DNA of 64,000 bases from Bacteroidia bacterium (GTDB lineage: Bacteria > Bacteroidota > Bacteroidia > Flavobacteriales > Flavobacteriaceae), in contig JAUICK010000010.1 in NCBI GenBank assembly GCA_030427865.1, forward strand, positions 1 through 64,000. The letters run 5' to 3'. Shown here in pieces: positions 52,046 to 61,695 of this stretch (its first letter is position 1; each line of letters begins with the position of its first letter). The translations under genes and the position numbers were made by a program. The notes below the pieces were generated by a model. The model was not told the origin of the DNA, made no database searches, and saw only the letters and a list, made by a program, of their open reading frames with translations.

Positions 52046-53482
52046 ATGTTATTTAACTCTGTTGACTTTGGAATTTTTTTACCAATTTTATTTTGTCTTT
52101 ACTGGTTTATTCCTTTTAAAAGTATTAGAGCTCAGAATTTATTAATTGTTTTTGCTAGCTATTTTTTTTATGGTTGGTGGGATTGGAGGTTTTTATTATT
52201 AATCTTTTTTAGTACAGTTGTAGATTATTCAATTGGAATTAGTTTACCAAAATTTAAAGACAATAGAACTAAAAAAATTTTATTGTGTATAAGTATTTTA
52301 ATTAATTTAAGCTTTTTAGGTTTTTTTAAATATTATAATTTCTTTCTTGATAATTTTATAGCTGCATTTTCTTTTTTTGGGTATGAAATGAATTCAAAAA
52401 CCTTAAACATTGTATTACCTGTAGGTATCAGTTTTTATACTTTTCAAACATTAAGTTACACTATCGATGTTTACAAAGGAATCCTTAAACCTACATCAAA
52501 TTTTATTGCTTTTTCAGGATTTGTAAGTTTTTTTCCGCAATTAGTAGCTGGTCCAATAGAAAGAGCAACAAGCTTACTCCCTCAGTTCTACAAAAAAAGA
52601 ATATTTAATGAAAATGATGCCATTCAAGGGCTATACTTAATTTTGTGGGGGTTATTTAAAAAAATTGTAATTGCAGATTCATGTGCTGTATATACGAACG
52701 AAATTTTTTCCAATTATGAAAATATGAACTCAATAAGTTTACTCTTAGGAGCCATTTATTTCGCATTTCAAATCTATGGAGATTTTAGTGGTTATTCTGA
52801 TATCGCAATTGGAACATCAAAACTTTTTGGATTTAATTTAATGAAAAATTTTGAATTCCCTTATTTTTCTAGAGATATTGCAGAGTTCTGGAGACGTTGG
52901 CACATATCTTTATCAACTTGGTTTCGAGATTACTTATACATCCCTCTTGGAGGAAGTAAGGGTTCTACAATACTAAGCATTAGAAATATTTTTCTAATTT
53001 TTTTAATAAGTGGATTTTGGCATGGTGCAAACTGGACTTTTATTATTTGGGGTACTTTAAATGCTTTATATTTTATTCCTTTATTCTTAAATAAGAGAAA
53101 TAGAAAAAACCTAAATATTGTTGCCGAAAATAGAAAATTTCCTAATTTTTTTGAATTACTTTCAATGTTAACCACATTTTTATTTGTAATTATTGGGTGG
53201 ATATTTTTTAGGGCTGACAATGTTTCTATAGCAATAAATTATATAAAAAACTTGTTTTTGTTAAACATCGAAAATGGTTTTCAATATTTATCAACTGAAA
53301 GATATACTCCAGAATTATTACTTTTAATCTTTGGTTTTATCATTATAGAATGGCATTCGCGCAAAAAAGAACATCCTTTTTTTGGAAATTGGAAATATTT
53401 AAAAATCATTTTAATTCTTTTTGGTATAATTCTTTTTGGAGTATATTCTAATGTAACAGAGTTTATTTATTTTAAATTTTAA
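52046..53482 (+). CDS. MBOAT family membrane O-acyltransferase (AlgI/DltB-like)
   Basis: A 478-residue polytopic membrane enzyme with about 10 or more helices. MBOAT hallmarks: SYTIDVYKG, FPQLVAGPIERA, EFWRRWHISLSTWFRDYLYIPLGGSKG and the catalytic His in SGFWHGANWTFIIWG. It transfers acyl groups, usually acetate, across the membrane to a polysaccharide or other surface molecule. Paired with the SGNH-like gene that follows after 2 bases, as in AlgI/AlgJ-X and DltB/DltD arrangements. Confidence 0.93.
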   Translation: MLFNSVDFGIFLPILFCLYWFIPFKSIRAQNLLIVFASYFFYGWWDWRFLLLIFFSTVVDYSIGISLPKFKDNRTKKILLCISILINLSFLGFFKYYNFFLDNFIAAFSFFGYEMNSKTLNIVLPVGISFYTFQTLSYTIDVYKGILKPTSNFIAFSGFVSFFPQLVAGPIERATSLLPQFYKKRIFNENDAIQGLYLILWGLFKKIVIADSCAVYTNEIFSNYENMNSISLLLGAIYFAFQIYGDFSGYSDIAIGTSKLFGFNLMKNFEFPYFSRDIAEFWRRWHISLSTWFRDYLYIPLGGSKGSTILSIRNIFLIFLISGFWHGANWTFIIWGTLNALYFIPLFLNKRNRKNLNIVAENRKFPNFFELLSMLTTFLFVIIGWIFFRADNVSIAINYIKNLFLLNIENGFQYLSTERYTPELLLLIFGFIIIEWHSRKKEHPFFGNWKYLKIILILFGIILFGVYSNVTEFIYFKF

Positions 53483-53484
53483 AG

Positions 53485-54369
53485 ATGCAAAAATTTCTCA
53501 AACATTTAATATTTATATTAATTTCAACTATTATATTTTTATACTTATGTGATTTAATCTACACCTATGTTTACTTAAAGTCTAACCCAAGAAATAAATT
53601 TCAATATATTTTAAAAACAAAAAATAAGAGCTATGACATCGTTTTTATAGGTTCATCAAGAGTTGAAAACCATATTAATGCTAAACTATTTAGTAAACTT
53701 TCAAATAAAGTGGTAATGAATTTTGGAGTTTCTGGAGCTGGTCTAAATGACAATTTACTGCAACTAAAATTATTATTTGCTAATCATAAAGTTACAAATG
53801 TTTTCTTACAAATAGACGCCTCTTTTGAAAACACAAAGCCTTCCAATATTTCTATTTCTGAAGCTATGCCCTTTTTAAATAATATAATTATAAATAATCA
53901 TTTAAAGAAAAACCTAAAAAATTTCGATTATTTAAACAATATTCCTTTTTATAAATATGCTATAAATGATCCAAAAATTGGGTTTAGAGAGATGTTTTTT
54001 TCTGCTATTCAAAAAAAAACAAAAAATGATTTTAATTTTGGTTATAGCCCTCTTAACGGAAATAAATTACCTTTAATAGGTGGCAAATTACCAAAAACGA
54101 TCCTCAAAGAAAATACTATTCTAAATCAAATAATTAATTTATGTGAAAAGAATAAAACCCAACTAACTCTCTTTGTTTCTCCTTATTGTAAAAAAATAAA
54201 AAATATAGATTATATAGTTAAATTAAAAAAAAAGTATCCATATTTAATAGATTTTTCTAAAGGTTATGATGATAATCTATTTTATAACTGCTCACATTTA
54301 AATAACAAAGGAGCCAATAAATTTACTTATGATTTATACAACGTATCAAAAAAAATTATAAATAATTAA
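53485..54369 (+). CDS. SGNH-like extracytoplasmic partner of MBOAT acyltransferase
   Basis: A 294-residue protein with an N-terminal membrane anchor (about 7-25). Block I IVFIGSSRVENHI provides the Ser; the C-terminal block is NCSHLNNKGANKF, with His but with Asn at the Asp position of the usual DxxH. It probably takes the acyl group from the MBOAT enzyme outside the membrane, like DltD or AlgX. The substitution may weaken hydrolysis and favour transfer, or mean loss of activity. Confidence 0.75.
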   Translation: MQKFLKHLIFILISTIIFLYLCDLIYTYVYLKSNPRNKFQYILKTKNKSYDIVFIGSSRVENHINAKLFSKLSNKVVMNFGVSGAGLNDNLLQLKLLFANHKVTNVFLQIDASFENTKPSNISISEAMPFLNNIIINNHLKKNLKNFDYLNNIPFYKYAINDPKIGFREMFFSAIQKKTKNDFNFGYSPLNGNKLPLIGGKLPKTILKENTILNQIINLCEKNKTQLTLFVSPYCKKIKNIDYIVKLKKKYPYLIDFSKGYDDNLFYNCSHLNNKGANKFTYDLYNVSKKIINN

Positions 54370-54438
54370 AATCTTTTTTTAACAATTCTTAACAAGAAAA
54401 AACAACTATAGTTTTAGAACTCTTGTTGCTTTTATCCG

Positions 54439-54446
54439 TAAATTTG
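54439..54446 (+). promoter_or_regulatory. -7 promoter element of ccsBA (TAAATTTG)
   Basis: Full match to TAnnTTTG, 27 bases before the preferred start at 54474. Confidence 0.6.
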
Positions 54447-54473
54447 TTGCACTTTAAAAAGCAATACTCACGG

Positions 54474-57400
54474 ATGAAAACTATTCTTAATTTCCTCTAC
54501 TCTACACGTTTAATGGCCATTTTATTTATTCTTTTTGCTACTGCAATGGGAATTGCCACATTTATAGAAAACGATTACGGAACACAAACTTCTAAAGCTT
54601 TAGTATACAATGCTTGGTGGTTTGAGCTAATTATGGTCTTTTTTGTGATTAATTTCTTTGGTAATATTTTTAGATATCGTTTGTACAAAAAAGAAAAATG
54701 GGCTGTTTTAATGTTTCATGCTGCTTTTTTATTAATTCTAATTGGCGCTGGTGTTACACGTTATATGGGTTACGAAGGTATTATGCTAATTGAAGAAGGA
54801 CAAACTACCAATAAATTTTTATCTGAAACTACCTATTTAAATGTAATCGTTGATAATGGAAAAATGCAAAAACCAGAAATCAATAAACCTTTATTATTAT
54901 CTGCTTGGGGAAAAAACTCTTGGTCTTATGATGATTATTTTAAATCTAATGGGAAAAAACAAGATTTTTCTTTTGAGTTAGTTGATTATATTCCTTGGGC
55001 TGAAAAAAAATTAGTAAAAGATAAAAATGGCACTGAACATTTGTTTTTAGTTGAATCATCTGAAGGAACAAGGCATGAACATTGGTTAAAAAAAGGAAGT
55101 ATTCAAAATATTCATGGAGTTTTAGTAGGATATGATACAGCAGAGAACAATGCATCTATTAATTTTAAAACACAAAACAATAGTTTAAAAATTATTACTA
55201 AAGAAAACGGAGATTGGTTGAGAATGGCAGATCAAAAGAGAGGTAAAATTACAAAAGATTCCGTTCAAAATTTTCAATTTTTAACCTTACACAATGTGGC
55301 TGGTTTACAATTTGTAGTTCCAAAACCTGCAGAAAAAGGAGTTATGAAAACCGTTAGCGGACCAAAAGATGACAAAAAATTAGATGTTATTGTTGTAGAC
55401 ATAAAAACAAAAGGAGAAACTAAAAGAGTAGAATTAACTGGAGGTAAATTTAACTCTCAAGGTTCTAAAGAAGTTGCTGTTGGTGGTTTAAATTTTAGAA
55501 TGTTATATGGATCAAAAATATTAGAAACGCCTTTTTCTTTAAAATTAAACGATTTTCAATTAGAAAAATACCCAGGTTCAGAAAGTGCAGCTTCTTATGC
55601 AAGTGAAGTTACTGTGATTGACCCCAAAGAAACATTCGATTACCGCATTTATATGAATCATATTTTAAACCATAGAGGTTATAAATTTTTTCAATCGAGC
55701 TATGATTTATCAGGAGAAAGAGAAGAAACACATTTGTCTGTAAATCACGATTTTTTAGGGACTTTCCTAACCTATCTTGGTTATTCTCTATTGTACACTG
55801 GTTTAATCTGTATTCTTTTTGCAAAAAACACCCGTTTTGACGATTTAAAAAATGGCTTAAAAAAAATTAGAAAGAAAAAATCTAAGATTATTACTGCTTT
55901 GTTTCTAACCTTAAGCACGCTAACTTATACTCAAGAACATGACCATAACAATCATGATAATCATAACCATAATACAGAGAAACAAACGATTAGTCACCAG
56001 CAAGTAAGAATTACAAACCAACAGATAGATTCTATTTTACAAGCCAATTTAGTCGATGTTAATCATGCTGAGAATTTTAATAAATTGGTAATTCAAGATG
56101 CTGGCGGACGTATGAAACCCGCGCATACTTTTGCCTCAGAATTGGTAAGAAAAGTAAGTCAAACAGAAACGTTTAACGGAATGCAACCAAGCCAAGTTTT
56201 GTTGTCGATTATAGAAAATCCAAGGCTTTGGTTTGAAGTTCCAGTTATTTATTTAGAAGAAGGAAACACGAAAATTAGGGAAATTCTAAACATAAAAAAA
56301 GATGCTGTATATGCTCGATTATCGGATTTTATTACCCCAAGAGGTACTTATAAGATTAAAGAACAAGTTGCAGAAGCTCAGAAGAAAAATGTTCAGAACA
56401 AATTTGAGAAAGACTTAATTAAAATTGATAGACGTGTAGGTTTACTGTATAGCGCAATTGGTGGAGGAATTTTGCGTATTTATCCAATACCAAATGACGA
56501 AAACAACAAATGGGTTTCTCAACCAGAAATGGCAACTGCTAATTTTAAAGCTACAGATTCTGTTTTTGTTCGCCAATCTTTGCCTGTTTACATTCAGTTT
56601 TTACAAGAAGCAAAAAAGACTAACAATTATTCTAAAGCAAATCAAATTTTAGAAGGTATTAAAAAGTTTCAAAAGAAATTTGGAGCTGATGTTTATCCTA
56701 ATGAAAAGCAAATAGATTTGGAAATTTCTTACAACAAAATTCAACCTTTTCAGAAATTGGCAAAATACTATGGATATCTAAGTTTGTTTTTAATCATTTT
56801 TGTCTTTGTAGAAATTTTTAATTCAAAAAAATGGGTAAACACTTTAATAAAAATTTTAATTGGAGGGGTAGTTACTTTATTTATTTTGCACACATTAAGT
56901 TTAGGAGCGCGTTGGTATATTAGTGGTAATGCACCTTGGAGTAATGCTTATGAGTCTATAATTTATGTGGCTTGGGCTACTATGCTGTTTGGTTTGTTTT
57001 TTGGTAGAAAATCATCACTTACTATTACAGCAACAACATTTTTAACAGCAATTATATTAGCATTTGCACATCAAAATTGGTTAGACCCAGAAATTGCCAA
57101 CTTACAACCTGTATTAAATTCTTGGTGGTTATTAGTGCATGTTTCTATTATAGTTGCAAGTTATGGCCCTTTTTCTTTAGGCATGATTCTTGGCGTTTTT
57201 GCCTTATTCTTAATAGTATTTACAAACAAAAAGAATAAAAAGAAAATGGATATTAACATTAAAGAAATTTCTATTATTAATGAAATGGCGCTTACTGTAG
57301 GTTTGGTGATGCTTACCATTGGAAATTTCTTAGGAGGAATGTGGGCTAATGAAAGTTGGGGACGTTATTGGGGTTGGGATCCTAAAGAAACTTGGGCATT

Positions 57401-57668
57401 AATTTCTATTATGGTGTATGCGTTTGTTTTGCATATGCGTTTAATACCAGGTTTACGAGGAAGATTTACATTTAATCTTTGGTCTGTAATTGCTTATGCA
57501 TCTATTATGATGACTTATTTTGGAGTTAACTTCTACTTATCTGGTTTGCATTCTTACGCAAGTGGAGATCGAGTAATTACCCCAAGTTCTGTTTATTATT
57601 CAATTGGTTTTATCGTTATTTTAGGATCGTTGGCTTATTTTAAATATCAAAAATATTATAAAAAGTAA
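54474..57668 (+). CDS. ccsBA: Cytochrome c biogenesis protein CcsBA fusion
   Basis: A 1064-residue membrane protein that moves haem across the inner membrane and attaches it to apocytochrome c (system II). N-terminal ResB/CcsB part (helices at about 14-30, 45-65, 77-97; large periplasmic domain to about 440; helix to about 465), a His-rich periplasmic linker, then a second domain (about 500-760) and the CcsA part (helices after 760) with the WWD motif in WGRYWGWDPKETWALI and conserved His residues in LHTLSLG and VLHMRLIPG. The ATG at 54423 would add 17 residues ahead of the first helix and overlaps the promoter; MKTILNFLYSTRLMA is preferred. Confidence 0.93.
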   Translation: MKTILNFLYSTRLMAILFILFATAMGIATFIENDYGTQTSKALVYNAWWFELIMVFFVINFFGNIFRYRLYKKEKWAVLMFHAAFLLILIGAGVTRYMGYEGIMLIEEGQTTNKFLSETTYLNVIVDNGKMQKPEINKPLLLSAWGKNSWSYDDYFKSNGKKQDFSFELVDYIPWAEKKLVKDKNGTEHLFLVESSEGTRHEHWLKKGSIQNIHGVLVGYDTAENNASINFKTQNNSLKIITKENGDWLRMADQKRGKITKDSVQNFQFLTLHNVAGLQFVVPKPAEKGVMKTVSGPKDDKKLDVIVVDIKTKGETKRVELTGGKFNSQGSKEVAVGGLNFRMLYGSKILETPFSLKLNDFQLEKYPGSESAASYASEVTVIDPKETFDYRIYMNHILNHRGYKFFQSSYDLSGEREETHLSVNHDFLGTFLTYLGYSLLYTGLICILFAKNTRFDDLKNGLKKIRKKKSKIITALFLTLSTLTYTQEHDHNNHDNHNHNTEKQTISHQQVRITNQQIDSILQANLVDVNHAENFNKLVIQDAGGRMKPAHTFASELVRKVSQTETFNGMQPSQVLLSIIENPRLWFEVPVIYLEEGNTKIREILNIKKDAVYARLSDFITPRGTYKIKEQVAEAQKKNVQNKFEKDLIKIDRRVGLLYSAIGGGILRIYPIPNDENNKWVSQPEMATANFKATDSVFVRQSLPVYIQFLQEAKKTNNYSKANQILEGIKKFQKKFGADVYPNEKQIDLEISYNKIQPFQKLAKYYGYLSLFLIIFVFVEIFNSKKWVNTLIKILIGGVVTLFILHTLSLGARWYISGNAPWSNAYESIIYVAWATMLFGLFFGRKSSLTITATTFLTAIILAFAHQNWLDPEIANLQPVLNSWWLLVHVSIIVASYGPFSLGMILGVFALFLIVFTNKKNKKKMDINIKEISIINEMALTVGLVMLTIGNFLGGMWANESWGRYWGWDPKETWALISIMVYAFVLHMRLIPGLRGRFTFNLWSVIAYASIMMTYFGVNFYLSGLHSYASGDRVITPSSVYYSIGFIVILGSLAYFKYQKYYKK

Positions 57669-57693
57669 GACTTCATTTTTTGATATAAAAATG

Positions 57694-57701
57694 TATTTTT
57701 G
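57694..57701 (+). promoter_or_regulatory. -7 promoter element (TATTTTTG)
   Basis: Full match to TAnnTTTG, 29 bases before the gene at 57731. Confidence 0.6.
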
Positions 57702-57730
57702 CACATCATTAATAAATTAAGAAAACAACT

Positions 57731-58246
57731 ATGTTTCATAAAAATATAAAATTAGTATTAGCTGCATTAATTACGGTTTGGGCAGTGTATCAATTTAGTC
57801 AAGGAAATATTATGAATGGAATTTCTATCTTATTGTTAGCAGGAATTTTTGTTTTATTTTATTTTAAAAATGAATTTATTTTATTGGCTTTTTTGCAATT
57901 ACGTAAACAGAATTTTGAAGGTACAAAAAAGTGGTTAAGCTATATTAAAAACCCTGAAACTGCTTTAACGGTTAAACAACAAGGTTATTTTAACTATTTA
58001 CATGGAATCATGTTAAGTCAGACTAACATTACACAAGCAGAAAAATTTTTACGTAAAGCTGTAAAGTTAGGATTGTCTATGGATCATGATTTAGCAATGG
58101 CAAAATTACAATTAGCAGGAATTGCTATGACTAAAAGACGTAAACGTGAAGCTACTAATTTAATGGTAGAAGCAAAAAAATTAGATAAACACGGAATGTT
58201 AAAAGAACAAATGCAAATGATGAAACAACAAATGAAGAAGATTTAA
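57731..58246 (+). CDS. Membrane-anchored TPR-like hypothetical protein
   Basis: A 171-residue protein. Two hydrophobic helices (about 6-22 and 28-44, the second running into FYFKNEFILLAFLQLRK), then a helical domain with TPR-like spacing (GYFNYLHGIMLSQTNITQAEKFLRKAVKLGLSMDHDLAMAKLQLAGIAMTKRRKREATNLMVEAKK) and a Met/Gln/Lys tail. Function unknown; probably an inner-membrane scaffold. It has its own promoter and terminator. Confidence 0.72.
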   Translation: MFHKNIKLVLAALITVWAVYQFSQGNIMNGISILLLAGIFVLFYFKNEFILLAFLQLRKQNFEGTKKWLSYIKNPETALTVKQQGYFNYLHGIMLSQTNITQAEKFLRKAVKLGLSMDHDLAMAKLQLAGIAMTKRRKREATNLMVEAKKLDKHGMLKEQMQMMKQQMKKI

Positions 58247-58263
58247 TTTTCTTTATGCTACAT

Positions 58264-58291
58264 AAAAAAACCGCTAATTAGCGGTTTTTTT
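58264..58291. terminator. Bidirectional terminator
   Basis: A perfect 28-base palindrome (14-base arms AAAAAAACCGCTAA and complement) between convergent genes ending at 58246 (+) and 58305 (-). Confidence 0.9.
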
Positions 58292-58304
58292 GTTCTATAA
58301 ATAG

Positions 58305-59912
58305 TTACTTCAACCTTGTTAGACTTAAATCTTTGTTATATTTTACAATAAACAAACCTTTATTCTCTGTAATACCAAATAGTTTACTATGGTAATCAAA
58401 TTTACTTTCTACTCTGTAAGAAGCTCCTTTTTTAAATGTTGATTTTAACTTATTCTTAGAGGCTAATCGTATTAAAATATCGTAGGTAATATCAAATCCT
58501 TTTGTGGCATAATCAGATGGAAGTACATTATTTTTACGCATGTATTGTTTATTAAATAAGTTTGTTATTGGAGAATCTTCATCAACATACTCATCACTTA
58601 CATAAGTAAAGTTTACTCTGGCTAATTTTAGATTATCTACCTTATCGTAAGCTCTACTTTTATTGTACGAAAAAACACGCATGCTTAATGAATCTGACAA
58701 ACTATTTACGCTATTAATTGCATCAGAAATAATTACATTATTATCTGTAGCCATTACAATCCAATTAGAAGCATTTGGTTTAAAAATATCTGTAAATTTT
58801 TTTCTTGGTATATAACCTCCTTTTGGTTTTACAACATGTACTTTAGAGATTGAATCATGAGTTTCTAAAGATTGTTTTATAGAATTTACGGCTTTATTTG
58901 AGGTTGTATTTCCATCGCCAACTACAATAATATTTTGTTTAGTAATACTATCTTTTATAAATGTTAGCAACTCCTCTTTAAAGACATTTTTCTCTGGTGA
59001 TGTTTTGATAATTTTCGATGACGAAAACTTTGATTGATTTTTTGAATATACAGGAAAAACTATAGGGATATTAATTTTATCGGTTACTAATTCTACTTCT
59101 TCAGAATACAAAGGTCCAATAATAACGTCATTTTTATTTAGGTCGTTTTCAGCTATAATTGTTTTTATTTTTGTTCCGTTTCTTTGGGTATCAAAAACGT
59201 TTAACTCAATTTTAACTCCTTGTTTTCTTAGAGAATCTATTGCTATTTCTGTTCCTAAATAAAAATCAGTTACAATATTAGCTAATCTACTTTTTGTAAA
59301 AATTTTTGAAGCATCTATTGTATCGTTTTCATTGGTTATAAATGGTAATAACAAGGCTACTTTTAATGTAACATCATCTTCAATTACATCTTCATAAATA
59401 TTTAAATTTAAGTCGATATCAGCTTCTTTTTCTATTGGTTTTATTTTTATACTCTGACCAGTTTTTAAGCCATTAGACAGCTCAGGATTTAAGGCAATTA
59501 AATCATCTTGAGAAACATTATAAAAACGCGTTAAGCTATAAAAAGTATCTCCTTTTTTAACTTCATAAACTACAAAATTCTTTTTAAGTTCGTTTAAAAC
59601 TTTATCTTTGTTTTCCTTATCTTCTTTTTGTGGTTCCTCTTTGTTTACCTTATCTTTAGTCTTGTCTTTTTTTGTATTAACATCGTTATTTAACTTTTTA
59701 TTTGGTATTACAATTAGAGTATTCGCTTTTGGCCTTCTACCAACGTCAGGATTTAATCTTAATAAATCTTTGGTTTTCATATCCAATTTCTTGGCTATAA
59801 TACGCATTGTTTCGCCTTCTTTAACTTTGTATTGAACGTACTTTTTTTGCTGTCCACAAGACACAGCAAAAGTTAAAAAACATAGAAAAACAAAAAATTG
59901 TAGATGTTTCAT
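58305..59912 (-). CDS. LysM lipoprotein with periplasmic-binding-protein-like domain
   Basis: A 535-residue exported lipoprotein (lipobox Cys19 or 20 in FAVSC). Two LysM modules: VQYKVKEGETMRIIAKKLDMKTKDLLRLNPDV and VVYEVKKGDTFYSLTRFYNVSQDDLIALNPEL, separated by a Lys/Asp/Glu-rich linker. The C-terminal 370 residues look like a type I periplasmic-binding/LpoA-like fold (KVALLLPFI, VIIGPLYSEEVELVTDK). LysM binds peptidoglycan; the C-terminal part could regulate a cell-wall enzyme. The upstream ATG at 59927 would overlap guaA; MKHLQFFVFL at 59912 gives a proper leader. 5 bases after guaA. Confidence 0.88.
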   Translation of the reverse strand: MKHLQFFVFLCFLTFAVSCGQQKKYVQYKVKEGETMRIIAKKLDMKTKDLLRLNPDVGRRPKANTLIVIPNKKLNNDVNTKKDKTKDKVNKEEPQKEDKENKDKVLNELKKNFVVYEVKKGDTFYSLTRFYNVSQDDLIALNPELSNGLKTGQSIKIKPIEKEADIDLNLNIYEDVIEDDVTLKVALLLPFITNENDTIDASKIFTKSRLANIVTDFYLGTEIAIDSLRKQGVKIELNVFDTQRNGTKIKTIIAENDLNKNDVIIGPLYSEEVELVTDKINIPIVFPVYSKNQSKFSSSKIIKTSPEKNVFKEELLTFIKDSITKQNIIVVGDGNTTSNKAVNSIKQSLETHDSISKVHVVKPKGGYIPRKKFTDIFKPNASNWIVMATDNNVIISDAINSVNSLSDSLSMRVFSYNKSRAYDKVDNLKLARVNFTYVSDEYVDEDSPITNLFNKQYMRKNNVLPSDYATKGFDITYDILIRLASKNKLKSTFKKGASYRVESKFDYHSKLFGITENKGLFIVKYNKDLSLTRLK

Positions 59913-59917
59913 ATACT

Positions 59918-61453
59918 TTATTCCCATTCTATTGTTGCGGGTGGTTTAGAGCTAATATCGTAAACAACTCTATTTACACCTTTTACATTGTTTATAATTT
60001 TATTAGATGTTTTCTGCAAAAACTCATAAGGCAAATTTACCCAATCTGCAGTCATACCATCTGTACTTTCTACCGCTCTTAAAGCGACTACTTTTTCGTA
60101 AGTTCTTTCATCTCCCATAACTCCTACAGAATCTACAGGCAATAACATTGCTCCTGCTTGCCATACACCATCATACAAACCTTCTTCTTTTAATCCGTTG
60201 ATGAATATTGCATCTACTTCTTGCAAAATACGAACTTTTTCTGCGGTTACATCTCCCAATATACGAATTCCTAAACCAGGTCCTGGAAAAGGATGACGTC
60301 CTAAAAGTTCTATATCTATTCCCATAGAAGCTCCTACTCTTCTTACTTCATCTTTAAAAATCATTTTTAAAGGTTCTACAATTTTTAATTTCATAAAATC
60401 TGGTAAACCTCCAACATTATGATGACTTTTAATGGTCGCAGATGGCCCTCCATTTACAGAAACAGACTCAATTACATCAGGATAAATTGTACCTTGAGCC
60501 AACCAAGTTACGTCAGTAATTTTGTGAGCTTCATCATCAAAAACCTCTATAAAAGCATTACCTATTGCTTTTCTTTTTTGCTCAGGTTCGGTAACTCCAG
60601 CAAGAGCTTTTAAAAAACGTTTAGATGCATCTACACCTTTAACGTTTAATCCCATACCTTCGTATTGCGCAAGCACACTTTCGAACTCATTTTTACGTAG
60701 AAGTCCGTTATTTACGAAAATACAATATAGATTTTTGCCAATAGCTTTGTTTAATAAAACTGCAGCTACAGTAGAATCTACTCCTCCAGAAAGCCCTAAA
60801 ACCACTTTATCATTACCTACTGTTTCTCTAATATCTGCTACAGTGTTTTCTACAAAACATTGTGGAGTCCAAGTTTGTGCAACTCCTGCTATTTTCACTA
60901 AAAAGTTTTCTAATAATTGTTTTCCGTCTTTAGAATGATATACTTCTGGATGAAATTGAATTGCATACGTTTGTTCTCCTTCTATTTTATAGGCAGCATT
61001 TTCTACATCTTTTGTACTTGCTAAAAGCGTGCCATTGGTTGGTAATTCTTTAATCGTATCAGAATGACTCATCCAAACTTGACTACCTTCAGAAATATTT
61101 TTGAAAAAAGTTTCACCATTTTTTATGTATGATAAATTGGCTCTACCATACTCTCTCGTATTAGATGGCGCTACTTTTCCACCAGAAAAATGTGCCAAAT
61201 ATTGTGCACCATAACAAACTGCTAAAACAGGTTTTTTTCCTCTAATTTCAGTTAAATCTGGATGTAAAACATTTTCTCCTCTTACAGAATTTGGGCTTCC
61301 TGATAGAATTACAGCTTTAAATTCTGATTGATTTTTTGGAGGATGATTATAAGGATGAATTTCACAATAAATGTTTAATTCTCTAACTCTTCTCGCAATT
61401 AGTTGTGTGTATTGCGAACCGAAATCTAAAATAAGTACGTTGTGTTGTTGCAT
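59918..61453 (-). CDS. guaA: GMP synthase (glutamine-hydrolysing)
   Basis: A 511-residue two-part enzyme converting XMP to GMP. N-terminal class I glutamine amidotransferase with Cys in [15 protein letters not shown] and His in [12 protein letters not shown] pyrophosphatase loop GLSGGVDST at about residue 225; C-terminal dimerisation domain [21 protein letters not shown] and the final [13 protein letters not shown] two codons upstream could serve as a start, but ATG at 61453 is preferred. Confidence 0.97.
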   Translation of the reverse strand: MQQHNVLILDFGSQYTQLIARRVRELNIYCEIHPYNHPPKNQSEFKAVILSGSPNSVRGENVLHPDLTEIRGKKPVLAVCYGAQYLAHFSGGKVAPSNTREYGRANLSYIKNGETFFKNISEGSQVWMSHSDTIKELPTNGTLLASTKDVENAAYKIEGEQTYAIQFHPEVYHSKDGKQLLENFLVKIAGVAQTWTPQCFVENTVADIRETVGNDKVVLGLSGGVDSTVAAVLLNKAIGKNLYCIFVNNGLLRKNEFESVLAQYEGMGLNVKGVDASKRFLKALAGVTEPEQKRKAIGNAFIEVFDDEAHKITDVTWLAQGTIYPDVIESVSVNGGPSATIKSHHNVGGLPDFMKLKIVEPLKMIFKDEVRRVGASMGIDIELLGRHPFPGPGLGIRILGDVTAEKVRILQEVDAIFINGLKEEGLYDGVWQAGAMLLPVDSVGVMGDERTYEKVVALRAVESTDGMTADWVNLPYEFLQKTSNKIINNVKGVNRVVYDISSKPPATIEWE

Positions 61454-61657
61454 GCGCAAAAATACTATTTCAGATTAAATTTTAATACTGAAATTCATAT
61501 TTTTTATCACGAATTAGAATTCGTTAAAATTGATGAGAATTTGTGAAACAAGAATGAAGCGTAAAGTATGAAGTTGAAGTTGGGAGATAAAAACCAATAT
61601 ATTTATATATACTCAAACTATTGCCACTTTTGTTGCTTTGCTACTTTTATCCTTTAA

Positions 61658-61695
61658 AACTTTGTAACTTTGTAACTTTGTAACTTTGTAACTTT
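61658..61695. repeat. 8-mer microsatellite (AACTTTGT x4.75)
   Basis: Four full and one partial tandem copies of AACTTTGT, running up to the stop codon of the FabH-like gene. One base different per unit from the repeat at 8212-8235. Such arrays can slip. Confidence 0.85.
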
